Source: CAWIMX01 sp963837345
GTDB lineage: Bacteria > Acidobacteriota > Vicinamibacteria > Vicinamibacterales > CAVVIG01
NCBI GenBank assembly: GCA_963837345.1
Contig: CAWIMX010000001.1
Coordinates: 1,674,001 to 1,738,000, forward strand
Reading direction: 5' to 3'
DNA length: 64,000 nt
The translations under genes and the position numbers were made by a program. Every line of letters starts with the position of its first letter. The stretch's first letter is position 1. This document shows positions 37,930 through 46,622 of this stretch, one piece after another. The notes beneath the pieces are model-generated. The model was not told where the DNA came from and ran no database searches. It saw nothing but the letters and a program-made list of their open reading frames with translations.

Positions 37930-40242
37930 CTAACGCGGTACGTCGCCGAGCGCGCCGTTCAGTGGAGAGAAGTTGCCGAGACCCGCGAGCGTGAACGACA
38001 GGAAGAACCGATGGTCGGCGGGCACGGGGGAGAAGGGGCCGAAGCTGTAAGTCTGGAACTCGAAGGCGATGCCGCAGCACTGCGCGTTGTAGAACGCCGA
38101 GATCCGCTGCTGCTGGACGGTGGCTCGAAAGATGTCCCAGTTGATGGCGTACACCGCGCCGTAACGATTATCGGCGGTGTGCACATTGGACGAGGCGTTG
38201 AAGAAATGGGAGACGGTCGGGGAAGACACGCTGCCCGGCTGGTTGGTTTTCGTCCACCCCGCCGTCCCCTGCACGCGTCCGCTCAGCATATAGGACCCGT
38301 TTGCGGAAATACTCCGCAGCGTCCGGTACTTGCTGTCGAACTCGGCGCGCACCGTGCCGTTCACGGTGTCGGTCGGCGCGGCGCGGACGCTCAGCAGAAG
38401 CGGCGAGAACTTGTTCGGAGCGCTCGCGCCGAAGCTGCTGTTGTAGTTGCTGTCGAACTGCGAGGCGCGCTCGTCCGTGTAGTAGGTCTGCGTGAGCTCG
38501 ACGGTCACGAACTCGCGGACCTGGCTCGTCGGGCCTCGCCGCACCTTGGCGTAGAACCGGTTCCGCAGGCCGTAGGAGAGCTGGGTCGAGCCGCCGACAA
38601 TGGTGTCGACTCCCTCGAGCTGGACGATGCGATCGCGGTTGTCGATCGACGACGTGCGGGCCACGCCGAAGAACGGTTCGATCGAATGCTTGAATTTCTC
38701 GGCGTAGCCGTTGCGCGGCGTATCCCAGACGCGGTTGAACACCGGGCCGACCATCTGCGCCTGCATCGTGAAGAACTGCCGGTTCAGCGACTCGTCGACG
38801 ATGATCGGCCGATCCGTCGCCGGATCGATGCGATCGGGATCCAGCGACCGTGTATAGAACGTGTCCCGCCAGGCGAGCGCCGCGTTCACCGTGAACCATT
38901 GCCAGCGCTTGAACGGATACCGGATCTGCGGCGCGAAATCGACACGGGTCAGCGACGTGTCGTTCTCCACGCCTCCGGCCCGGCTCGTACGGACCAGCCC
39001 GGCGTACTCGCCCGTGAACGACGTGTAAATCGGCACCTCGGGCGAGATCGGCCGCTCCGTGCGCGAGAAGGCCACGCGCGGGACGCTGCCGGTCAGTGTC
39101 GAGCTCTCCTGGTTGTAGAAGTACTCGCTGCGGTCGTAGGTGCCGTTCAGCGAATACGCGCCCCAGGCGCCCACGAGGTTGGCGCCGATGGTCCGCTGGT
39201 TGCGCGTGGCGTCGTACACGTTGGTGTTGAACGTCTGGTTGGTCGTCAGGCTGGAAAAGTAGTCCACCCGTCCGCGGACCCGAAGGCGGCCGGGCAGCGC
39301 CTGCGTCCCTGATCCCTGGATCTGGAAGCTGTCGCTCGCCGGCAGGAGATACTCCTGCCCGCTCTGGATGGCCGTGGCCTCGTGCTCGCGGAGCGTCAGG
39401 ACGTTGATCGCGCCGTCGCCCGACCCGACGTTGTACCGGTACTCGCCGCCGAAGCCCTGCCCCCGCTTCGAATACCACTCGTGCTTGAAGGTCGCATCCT
39501 GACTGCGATCGATCGCCCAGAAAAACTGGTTCGCGAGGGACTGGCCCCGCAGCGACGAGGACCCATAAGTGGGGAGGAGGACACCGGTGGCGCGCTCCTC
39601 GCGCTTGGTGGGGTAGTAGAACAGCGGCACGTAGAAGAGCGGCACGCCCTTCACCTTCAGCACCGCCTGCCGCAGCATCGTGTAATGGTCGATGTTCAAC
39701 ACGACCGTGTCCGCGTGCAGGTCCCATCGCGGCGTCGGCTGGACGCAGGTCGTGAAGCCGCCGTTCGTAATCCGGTATTTCTTCGGACCCTCCTTCTCCA
39801 CCGTCTCCCCGAAGAAATAGACGTCCGTGTCCTGTCCGGCCACGGGCGGCAGCGACGCGCCGCCGGGCCGGCCGGACTGCCGCGGCGGCCTGATCGTCGC
39901 GATGCCGCTCGCGTTGTAGAACGTGCCCAGCCGCGTGTCGGTGTCGAATTCGGCCCGGTCGGCGGCAATGCGGTTGTTGCCCTGCTCCAGGACCACGTTG
40001 CCCGAGGCGGCGGCCCGGTGCTCGTCGGTCCACACCTCGACCGCGTCCGCATAGATCTTGGTGTCGCCGCGCTGCAACTCGACGTTGCCGGCAAACTTGT
40101 AGTGATTGCGCCCGACCACTTCCACCGAGGCGTACACCACGCGGTCGAAGCCCGGCACGTTCTGGCCGCCCTGCGCGAGGGCTGGCGCCGGGGCGAGCGT
40201 CAGGACGCCGCCTGCGGTGGCCGCGAACCACATCCACTGCAT
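37930..40242 (-). CDS. lptD: LPS-assembly protein LptD
   Basis: The outer-membrane barrel that inserts lipopolysaccharide, fed by the LptA-like bridge. 770 residues with a signal sequence (MQWMWFAATAGGVL...ALAQ), an N-terminal OstA/LptA-like jellyroll (VEVVGRNHYKFAGNVEL, GDTKIYADAVEVW), then the conserved PLFYVPLFYYPTKREERATG block and a long beta-barrel. Only a pair of adjacent cysteines (QCCG) and few other Cys are visible, so the disulfide pattern of E. coli LptD is not conserved. ATG 40242 begins 30 bases after the folC stop. Its presence shows a diderm with LPS. Confidence 0.93.
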   Translation of the reverse strand: MQWMWFAATAGGVLTLAPAPALAQGGQNVPGFDRVVYASVEVVGRNHYKFAGNVELQRGDTKIYADAVEVWTDEHRAAASGNVVLEQGNNRIAADRAEFDTDTRLGTFYNASGIATIRPPRQSGRPGGASLPPVAGQDTDVYFFGETVEKEGPKKYRITNGGFTTCVQPTPRWDLHADTVVLNIDHYTMLRQAVLKVKGVPLFYVPLFYYPTKREERATGVLLPTYGSSSLRGQSLANQFFWAIDRSQDATFKHEWYSKRGQGFGGEYRYNVGSGDGAINVLTLREHEATAIQSGQEYLLPASDSFQIQGSGTQALPGRLRVRGRVDYFSSLTTNQTFNTNVYDATRNQRTIGANLVGAWGAYSLNGTYDRSEYFYNQESSTLTGSVPRVAFSRTERPISPEVPIYTSFTGEYAGLVRTSRAGGVENDTSLTRVDFAPQIRYPFKRWQWFTVNAALAWRDTFYTRSLDPDRIDPATDRPIIVDESLNRQFFTMQAQMVGPVFNRVWDTPRNGYAEKFKHSIEPFFGVARTSSIDNRDRIVQLEGVDTIVGGSTQLSYGLRNRFYAKVRRGPTSQVREFVTVELTQTYYTDERASQFDSNYNSSFGASAPNKFSPLLLSVRAAPTDTVNGTVRAEFDSKYRTLRSISANGSYMLSGRVQGTAGWTKTNQPGSVSSPTVSHFFNASSNVHTADNRYGAVYAINWDIFRATVQQQRISAFYNAQCCGIAFEFQTYSFGPFSPVPADHRFFLSFTLAGLGNFSPLNGALGDVPR

Positions 40243-40271
40243 GAGGGTGGGAGCGATTGTCCCGGACTGTA

Positions 40272-41564
40272 TCACGACAGTCGCGGCAGCACGTCGCCCA
40301 GCAGAAAGATCGATCCGGCGACGGCGATCCCGGGTGCCATCCGCCAGGCGGCCTCCAGCGCCGCCGGCGGGTCCTCGACCACGACGACGTCGAGCGACGG
40401 CGCGAGCGTACGGGCGATCGAAGCGACCGCGTTGGAGTCGGCGGCGCGGCGATTCGATGCGCGCGTCACGACCAACGCGCCGATCGCGGGCAGCAGAACC
40501 TCGAGCATCGCCCGGATGTCCTTGTCGCGCATGACCCCGAAGACGAGCGGCAGTTTGCCGCCTGGACGCTCCTGCAGGTACGCCGACAGGGCCGCCGCGC
40601 CCGAGGGGTTGTGCGCCGCGTCGAGGAGCACCGACCGTCCGTCCGACAGACGCCGCTCGTCCAGTCGGCCCGGCCACCGCGTGCGCGACAAGCCCTGGAC
40701 GATCGCGTCCGGCGGGACCGCCGGCCCGCGTTCCGACAGCTGTTCGATGGTCCGGACCGCCACGACGGCGTTCGCGACCTGGTGTCTGCCCATGAGCGAC
40801 AGCGTGACCTCGCCGTAGTCGCGCGCCGGCGTTCGCAGGCGTATGCGCTGGCCTGAAGCGGGAGCCGGCGCCGGACCGAGCGAGGCGGCAGCGGCCCCGT
40901 CGAGCGCCTGTACCAGCGGGGCGTGGCGCTCGCGCGCGATGCGCTCAATCTGAGCGAGCGATTCGGCGGCCAGGGGGCCGACGACGACAGGCGTCTCCGG
41001 TTTGATAATCCCCGCCTTTTCGGCGGCAATGTCGCGGAGCGTGCTACCCAGATGCTCCTGATGGTCGAGCTCGATGGAGGCGATTGCCGTGACCGCCGGC
41101 GAGATGACGTTCGTCGCGTCCAGGCGTCCTCCCAGGCCCACTTCGATCACGCCGAACTCGACGCGGGACCGCCGGAACAGCTCGAAGGCCATCGCGGTCG
41201 TCACCTCGAAGAACGTCGGCTCCACGTCGAGCGCGCCTTCGGCCCGCGCCCGGTCGACGGCCGCGCGCACGCGGTCGAGGGCCTGGCCCATTTCCATGTC
41301 GCCGATCGGCTGGCCGTCGACGACGAAACGCTCGTGCAGGTGGACCAGATGCGGCGAGGTGTAGCGCCCCGAGCGGGAGCCGGCGGCGCGGAGGATCGCG
41401 TCGATCATCGCGGTGACCGATCCTTTGCCGTTCGTGCCCGCGACGTGCACGGTCTTGAACGCCCGCTCGGGATGCCCCAGGCGATCGACGATGGCCGTGA
41501 TGTTCTCGAGGCCGAGCTTGATCCCGAAGTATTCGAGGCCGAAGAGATAACCGAGATCCGTCAC
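40272..41564 (-). CDS. folC: Bifunctional folylpolyglutamate/dihydrofolate synthase
   Basis: A Mur-ligase-fold enzyme that adds glutamate to folates. 430 residues with the P-loop HVAGTNGKGSVTAMI, SPHLVHLHERF, FGVIEVGLGGRLDATNV, the ELDHQEHLG region and VLLDAAHNPSGAAAL. Translation begins at GTG 41564 overlapping the accD stop (GTGA), the usual accD-folC arrangement, which supports this start. Confidence 0.95.
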   Translation of the reverse strand: MTDLGYLFGLEYFGIKLGLENITAIVDRLGHPERAFKTVHVAGTNGKGSVTAMIDAILRAAGSRSGRYTSPHLVHLHERFVVDGQPIGDMEMGQALDRVRAAVDRARAEGALDVEPTFFEVTTAMAFELFRRSRVEFGVIEVGLGGRLDATNVISPAVTAIASIELDHQEHLGSTLRDIAAEKAGIIKPETPVVVGPLAAESLAQIERIARERHAPLVQALDGAAAASLGPAPAPASGQRIRLRTPARDYGEVTLSLMGRHQVANAVVAVRTIEQLSERGPAVPPDAIVQGLSRTRWPGRLDERRLSDGRSVLLDAAHNPSGAAALSAYLQERPGGKLPLVFGVMRDKDIRAMLEVLLPAIGALVVTRASNRRAADSNAVASIARTLAPSLDVVVVEDPPAALEAAWRMAPGIAVAGSIFLLGDVLPRLS

Positions 41565-42412
41565 GACGCCGTCCCCATGAACCGCAGCGCCCGGCCGATG
41601 ACGGCCTTCATCTCGCGACGGTCGACCACCATGTCGAGCATGCCCTTGTCGAGCAGGAACTCGCTGCGCTGGAAGCCGTCCGGCAGCTTCTGCTGGATCG
41701 TCTGCTCGATGACGCGTGGACCCGCGAAGCCGATCTGCGCCTTGGGCTCGGCGATGTTCAAATCCCCGAGCATCGCGTAGCTCGCGAGCACGCCGCCGGT
41801 CGTCGGGTCCGTGAGAATCGAGATGTACGGCACGCCGGCGCGATTGAGCCGGGAGAGGGCGGCGCAAATCTTGGCCATCTGCATCAGCGAAAGGGCCCCT
41901 TCCATCATGCGGGCGCCGCCCGACGACGACACGATGATGACGGCCGTCTTCGCGGCCAGTCCGTGCTCGATGGCCCGGGCAATCTTTTCGCCGACGACGA
42001 CGCCCATGCTGCCCCCGATGAATCCGTACTCCATGGCGGCCAGGATCGCCGGCACGCCGTCGACCTTGCCCGAGCCGACGATGACGGCGTCGTTCAGGCC
42101 CGTGGCGATGCGTCCCGCCTCGAGGCGCGCCTTGTAGGGCTTGGTGTCGGTGAACGTCAAGGGATCGGTCGACGTGAGAAAGCGATCGTGTTCGTCCCAC
42201 CGGCCGCCGTCGAACAGGATCTTGAGGCGCTCGAAGGCCCCGATGCGGAAATGGTGCGCGCACTTCGGGCACACGTGGAGCGTCGTGAGAAGGTCTTTGT
42301 TGTAGATGATCTGAGCGCAGCCTGGGCACTTGACCCAGAGCCCCTCGGGAACGCGGCTCGCTTTGTCTTTCGCCGCCTCGATTGGCTTGCGGTCCTTCTT
42401 GAACCAGGCCAT
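41561..42412 (-). CDS. accD: Acetyl-CoA carboxylase carboxyltransferase beta subunit
   Basis: AccD with AccA transfers the carboxyl group from biotin to acetyl-CoA to make malonyl-CoA for fatty acids. 283 residues. The N-terminal zinc ribbon CPGC-15-CPKC is complete. The crotonase-like core shows YGFIGGSMGVVVGEK, SSSGGARMMEG and LTDPTTGGVLASYA. Translationally coupled to folC. The upstream kinase gene ends 25 bases before its start. Confidence 0.97.
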   Translation of the reverse strand: MAWFKKDRKPIEAAKDKASRVPEGLWVKCPGCAQIIYNKDLLTTLHVCPKCAHHFRIGAFERLKILFDGGRWDEHDRFLTSTDPLTFTDTKPYKARLEAGRIATGLNDAVIVGSGKVDGVPAILAAMEYGFIGGSMGVVVGEKIARAIEHGLAAKTAVIIVSSSGGARMMEGALSLMQMAKICAALSRLNRAGVPYISILTDPTTGGVLASYAMLGDLNIAEPKAQIGFAGPRVIEQTIQQKLPDGFQRSEFLLDKGMLDMVVDRREMKAVIGRALRFMGTAS

Positions 42413-42437
42413 CGGCTTCAGCTTATCAGGGTCGCGC

Positions 42438-43079
42438 CTACTTCGTCCGCGGCACGTAGTACCGCGTGCCGGGTCCCATGCCGCGGATCTGCCGGATGAG
42501 GTCGTCGAGCGCTTCGTCGCTGGCGTCCGAGTCGAACTGCGACGTTTCGACGACCAGCAGCGGCGTGGCGGTGTAGTGGAAGAAGAAGTGATGGTACGCC
42601 TCGTTGAGCTCGCGAATGTAATCCGGATCAGGTTGCAGCGCGGGCTCTTCGGCGTCGCGTTGGTGCGCGCGCAGCCGCCGGAGCAGCACGTCGGTAGGAG
42701 TCTGCAGATAGACGACGAGATCGGGGGCCGGAACATCGCGGGCCAGCAGATCGAAGAGGCGTTGATAGATGAAGAGTTCGTTGTCGTCGAGATTCAAGTA
42801 CGCGAAGATCTTGTCCTTGTCGAAGAGGTAGTCGCAGATCGTCGCCTGCCGGAAGAGGTCGCTCTGCCGCAGCGAGGTCTGCTGACGATGGCGGTTCAGC
42901 AGGTAGAAGAGCTGCGCCTGGAGCGCGGCGCCGGGCCGGTCGGCGTAGAAATCGGCGAGAAACGGATTGTCGGTGTCTTCGAGAACGATGGTGGCGTCGA
43001 GCCGCGTGCCGAGCCGTTCGGCCAGCGCCGTCTTGCCGGCGCCGAACGGCCCTTCAATCGCGATGTGGCGAAACTGCAA
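42438..43079 (-). CDS. Deoxynucleoside kinase (dGK/dAK-like)
   Basis: About 213 residues of the deoxyribonucleoside-kinase fold: P-loop IEGPFGAGKTALAERL near the N-terminus, LEDTDNPFLADFY (the acidic ED pair), QLFYLLNRHRQ, ICDYLFDKDKIFAYLNL, and DLVVYLQTPTDVLLRRLRAHQR with the LID arginines. It phosphorylates purine or pyrimidine deoxynucleosides for salvage. The start is uncertain: TTG 43079 gives the family N-terminus, and no ATG or GTG is well placed. It sits divergently 10 bases from the HEAT-repeat gene and heads the minus-strand series through accD and folC. Confidence 0.88.
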   Translation of the reverse strand: MQFRHIAIEGPFGAGKTALAERLGTRLDATIVLEDTDNPFLADFYADRPGAALQAQLFYLLNRHRQQTSLRQSDLFRQATICDYLFDKDKIFAYLNLDDNELFIYQRLFDLLARDVPAPDLVVYLQTPTDVLLRRLRAHQRDAEEPALQPDPDYIRELNEAYHHFFFHYTATPLLVVETSQFDSDASDEALDDLIRQIRGMGPGTRYYVPRTK

Positions 43080-43089
43080 GACGGACCGA

Positions 43090-45269
43090 ATGATATCATC
43101 GCGCCGACTCGTGAGCTGTTCTCTCCTGGCGCGCTTGGCGGCGGTGTCGATGGCGGCAGTGCTCGCCGTGTCGTGCGCGAGCGCGCCTCCCGTCGAACGC
43201 GATCTCGTCACGCCGCAGCAGCACTTCGAACAGAAGATGGCGGCGATTCTGCGGCTCGAGGATCGACGCATTCTGCGGGAGGCGCCGCCCGCCGCCGGCG
43301 ACGCCTGCCGTCGCCGCGCGCGGGGCGAGGGCCATCGTCGCGCCGCCCCCGCCGGTCGACGATCTCGGGACGCTGCTCGCGGATTCCGAGGCGCGGATTC
43401 GCCGCCGCGCCGCGCTCGCCGTCGGGCGCATCGGCCTGAAAGAGGGCGCGCCGCTGCTCGTGCCGCTGCTCGGCGACGCCGACCCGGAAGTGCGGCAGAT
43501 GGCCGCGTTCGCGCTGGGCCTGATTGGCGACGTGACGACGCGCGAGCCGCTCGAAGCCGCGCTCGGCGATCCATCGCCCCTCGTGCAGGGAAGCGCCGCA
43601 CAGGCGCTGGGGATGCTGGGCGACGCGGCCGCGGCGCCGGCGATCGGCCGCCTGATCGGCGGCATTGTCGAGTCAGGGGTCGTGACGGTGCCGCCGTCCG
43701 AAGACGACGAAGCGCGGCGCGACACGCCGGCGGCGGCGTTCCGGCTCGGCGTGTTCGCGCTGGCGCGGCTCGGCGCATTCGACCCGCTGGCCGACGCCGT
43801 GCTCGATTCGTCGGGGCAGCCGCGTGTCAACTGGTGGCCGGTGGCGTACGCGCTGGCGCGCCTCGAGAATCCGCGGGCGCGCTCGGCGCTCATCACGCTC
43901 TCCAAGGACGCGCAGCCCTATGCGCGCGCCTATGCCGTCCGCGGGCTCGGCGCCATGGGCGACTCGACCGAGGTGGTGCCGCGGCTCGATCGAGACGCTC
44001 CACGCACCGGAACGCGCGGTCGTCGTCGAGAGCGTCCGCGCGCTGGGGCGCATCGCCGATCCGGCGGCGATCGAACCACTCGAGCGGCTGATCGAGGCGC
44101 CGGACACCGACGCGCAGGTGCGGCTCGAGGCGATTGCCGCGGCCGGCCGCTTTTCGCGGCGCCGGCGGACTGTTCGATCTCCTGCTCAATTTCCTGGCCC
44201 ATCCCAACCCGGGCGTTCGGGCCGCGGCGCTGCGGTCGATCGCCGCCCTGGATCCCGAGGGTTTCATCTTCGTGCTCTCCGGGCTCGATCCGGATCCGCA
44301 CTGGACCGTGCGCGCGGCACTGGCAGACGTGCTGGGCACGCTGGCGCCCGAACGGGGCGTGCCCCGGCTGATGCGCATGCTCCAGGACGCCGATCAGCGC
44401 GTGGTGTCCGACCGTGCTCGCCTCGCTCGTCAAGCTCGACGCGCCGGGCGTGTCCGATCTGGTGCTGGACCGGCTGGCGGCCGACGACCCGATCGTCCGC
44501 CGGGCCGCTGCCGAAGGTGTGGGCTCGCTCAAGCCGCCGTCGGGCCCGACCGCCTTGCGCCAGGCGTACCGAGCGGGCCAAGACCGACGAGACCTACGTC
44601 GCGCGCGACAGCCGCGCTCTCGGCCCTGGTCGAGTACGGCGGGGACGTCGCCCGTCCGCTGCTCGAGGAGGCGCTCGGCGATCAGGACTGGGCCGTCCGG
44701 GTCCGGGCGGCCCAGCTGCTGGCGGGCATCGATCCGGCCGGCGCGGAGGTCCGGGCCGCGGCCATGCGCCCCGCACCCTCGCGGCCGATCGGATGATGAC
44801 TACGCCGCGCCGCGCCTCGTCGATCCGCCGTTTTCCCCGCAGGTGTACATCGAAACCGACCGCGGCCGCGATGCAGCTCGAGCTGGCGGTGCTCGATGCC
44901 CCGCTCACGGTGGACAATTTCGCCAGCCTCGCGCGGGCAGGCTTCTACGACGGCTTGCCGATCCACCGCGTCGTGCCGAACTTCGTCATCCAGACGGGCG
45001 ATCCGCGAGGCGACAGCGAGGGCGGTCCCGGCTACACCATTCGCGACGAAATCAACGAGCGTCCGTACCTGCGCGGCACGGTGGGCATGGCGCTCGACTG
45101 GGCGGACACCGGCGGCAGCCAGTTCTTCATCACGCTGTCGCCGCAACCGCAGCTCGACGGCCGGTACACGGTCTTCGGCCGCGTCGTCGACGGCATGGAC
45201 GTGGTCGATACGCTGCAGCCGTGGGATCTGATTCGAGCGGTGCAGGTGTGGGACGGAAGCGATCAGTAG
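43090..45269 (+). pseudogene. HEAT-repeat lipoprotein fused to a cyclophilin-type peptidyl-prolyl isomerase; eight +1 frame breaks
   Basis: The reconstructed protein has 723 residues. An N-terminal lipoprotein-like signal (ARLAAVSMAAVLAVSC) comes first, then HEAT/PBS-lyase-like repeats (DADPEVRQMAAFALGLIGD, ENPRARSALITL, HPNPGVRAAALRSIAALD, DQDWAVRVRAAQLLAG), then a cyclophilin domain (IHRVVPNFVIQTGDPRGD, GGSQFFITLSPQPQLDGRY) ending at TAG 45269. The frame jumps by +1 at about 43281-43305, 43988, 44154, 44407, 44570, 44610, 44791 and 44867. Removing one base at each site restores one frame. There are no other disabling changes, so either the sequence is erroneous here or the gene is decaying in an unusual one-way manner. 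A terminator follows. Confidence 0.8.
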
Positions 45270-45291
45270 GCGTGTGCGGGGAGAGCGATCG

Positions 45292-45320
45292 AAAAGGGGG
45301 CGACAGCCGCCCCCTTTTTA
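45292..45320. terminator. Bidirectional intrinsic terminator
   Basis: An 11-bp stem (AAAAGGGGGCG paired with CGCCCCCTTTT) with a 5-base loop ends in a T-run on the plus strand. The A-run before it gives a T-run on the minus strand too. It lies between the cyclophilin gene and the convergent 16-residue lysine-rich peptide gene. Confidence 0.92.
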
Positions 45321-45339
45321 GTTGACGGGCGAGGTCGGC

Positions 45340-45390
45340 TTAACGCTTCTTGCCGGCCTTCTTCTTCCCGCCCTTGGCTTTCTTCGCCAT
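45340..45390 (-). CDS. Very small lysine-rich basic peptide (16 residues)
   Basis: An ATG with a strong Shine-Dalgarno (GAAGGGGGGG ending 10 bases upstream) opens a frame encoding MAKKAKGGKKKAGKKR, then TAA. Eight of 16 residues are lysine, and there is one arginine. The frame is followed 20 bases later by an intrinsic terminator, so it has every signal of a real gene despite its size. The composition resembles histone-H1-like or ribosome/nucleic-acid-binding tails. Function is unknown. The promoter at 45623-45652 could drive it through a 220-base leader. Confidence 0.6.
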   Translation of the reverse strand: MAKKAKGGKKKAGKKR

Positions 45391-45418
45391 TGTCTGTTAT
45401 CCCCCCCTTCAATGTGGG

Positions 45419-45616
45419 ATCTGGTGGCGCGAACGCTCCGAGCATCAATCCAGTGGCTGCCGTCTGGCACGCGCACCCGATGCCGACGTCCGTCGCATCA
45501 AGGCACCTTCTGACAACGTTCGTATCGGCCAGTCGAGCTCCGATCCGCAGAAGGGCAAGGCCGCGGAACCGCCCGAGGCCTTACTAGGGGTGGCCTGAGT
45601 TCGCCACCCTCATACC
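45419..45616 (-). ncRNA. Candidate structured RNA or leader upstream of the lysine-rich peptide
   Basis: This gene-free stretch follows a near-consensus promoter on the minus strand. Its ends can pair (ATCTGGT with ACCAGAT). Inside, CCTTCTG pairs with CAGAAGG around a nested CGGATCGG/CCGATACG stem, AAGGCC pairs with GGCCTT, and GATGC-GACGGACGTCG-GCATC forms another hairpin. This could be a 6S-like free RNA or a long regulatory 5' leader. It lacks the conserved cores of RNase P RNA, SRP RNA or tmRNA. GC-rich DNA makes chance hairpins common, so support is moderate. Confidence 0.3.
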
Positions 45617-45622
45617 AGATGT

Positions 45623-45652
45623 AGATTATGGGTGAGAATTTTCCGATGTCAA
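45623..45652 (-). promoter_or_regulatory. Sigma-70 type promoter on the minus strand
   Basis: A perfect TTGACA (-35) lies 16 bases from CATAAT or 18 bases from TAATCT (-10), within an AT-rich patch. It fires away from the TPR gene towards the structured stretch and the lysine-rich peptide. Confidence 0.65.
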
Positions 45653-45671
45653 GCACAAAGTGGACAAAAAG

Positions 45672-46622
45672 TCAAAATTTCTGCCCGGCGTCGGCGGCCG
45701 CCGCACGCTCTTTCGCGAGCGCGATCTCGGCGCGCGCGACGACGCGATCCGCGCGCGTCACGCGGTCCGCGCGTGCGCGATCGAGGAGCCGCTGCCACGC
45801 GTCGGCGCTGCGTGCGTGATCGTGCGCGTAGGAGGAGTACGCCTCGGCGATCCGCTGCAGGAAGACCGGGTTCGTCGGATAGCGCGCATCGAGATCTTCG
45901 AGCAGCGCCAGCGCGTCGTCGGTGCGGTGCTCGTACCAGAGGTCGATCCGTTGGAGCTGGTATTCGGCTTCTCCCGAGAGCAGAAGCCCGCGCTCGCGGG
46001 CGCGTTCGATCTCCTCAAGCCCGCGCGCGCGGTCGCCGCCGGGCAGGAGCAGGAACCAGCGCAGGATCTTGGCCGCGACGGGCGCGACGGCCGCGTAATA
46101 GTGGTACAAGCCGATCCCGAAGTAGGCGTCGTTCAGCGAGGGATCCAGCGCCAGGGCCCGCTCGAGCGCGCGGCGAATCCGATTGCCGTCTCGCGCCGCG
46201 CCGACCCGCTGGCCGCGCAGGACGCGCCATTCGACCAGCGGCGCATACCCGCCGGCGAGGTAGAACCAGGCTTCGGCGCGATCGGGCTGCCGCTCTGTCC
46301 ACGCCCTGGCCGCCTCGATGGCCGCGCGCGTCTCGTCTTGCAGGCGGTCATCGAGCGATCGATCGTCGGGATCGATCTGGATCCTCCACCAGGTCAGCAC
46401 GCCGGCCAGGTCGAGGCAGGCCTCCCGGGGCGCCGGCGGGCAGGCGCGGGCGATCGATGCGGCGGCTTCGTCGAATTTCGCCGCCAGAATGGTGTCGTAG
46501 ATGGCCGCCAGGCGCGTCGCGTCGGTGAGAGCGGCGCCGGCGGGAACCGCTGAGGCGAGCAGAAGCACCGAGGCGAGAAGAAGGGCGCGTGGACTGTTGA
46601 CCAGCGACTCGCGCCTAGCCAT
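45672..46622 (-). CDS. Exported TPR-like helical-repeat protein
   Basis: 316 residues with a signal peptide (SPRALLLASVLLLASAVPAGAA) and then TPR-like helical repeats: NDAYFGIGLYHYYAAVAPVAA, the LPGGDRARGLEEIERARERG region and TDDALALLEDLDARYPTNPVF. The YHYYA/LPGGDR block resembles families of periplasmic TPR proteins of unknown role. Its ATG overlaps the ddl stop by 8 bases, so it is expressed with ddl. Confidence 0.8.
   Translation of the reverse strand: MARRESLVNSPRALLLASVLLLASAVPAGAALTDATRLAAIYDTILAAKFDEAAASIARACPPAPREACLDLAGVLTWWRIQIDPDDRSLDDRLQDETRAAIEAARAWTERQPDRAEAWFYLAGGYAPLVEWRVLRGQRVGAARDGNRIRRALERALALDPSLNDAYFGIGLYHYYAAVAPVAAKILRWFLLLPGGDRARGLEEIERARERGLLLSGEAEYQLQRIDLWYEHRTDDALALLEDLDARYPTNPVFLQRIAEAYSSYAHDHARSADAWQRLLDRARADRVTRADRVVARAEIALAKERAAAADAGQKF

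Noticed and set aside
45419..45616. tmRNA, RNase P RNA or SRP RNA
   Set aside because: The conserved cores of these RNAs (tag frame, GAGGAAAGUCC-type block, SRP GGAA loop) are not present, so only an unclassified structured RNA is proposed.
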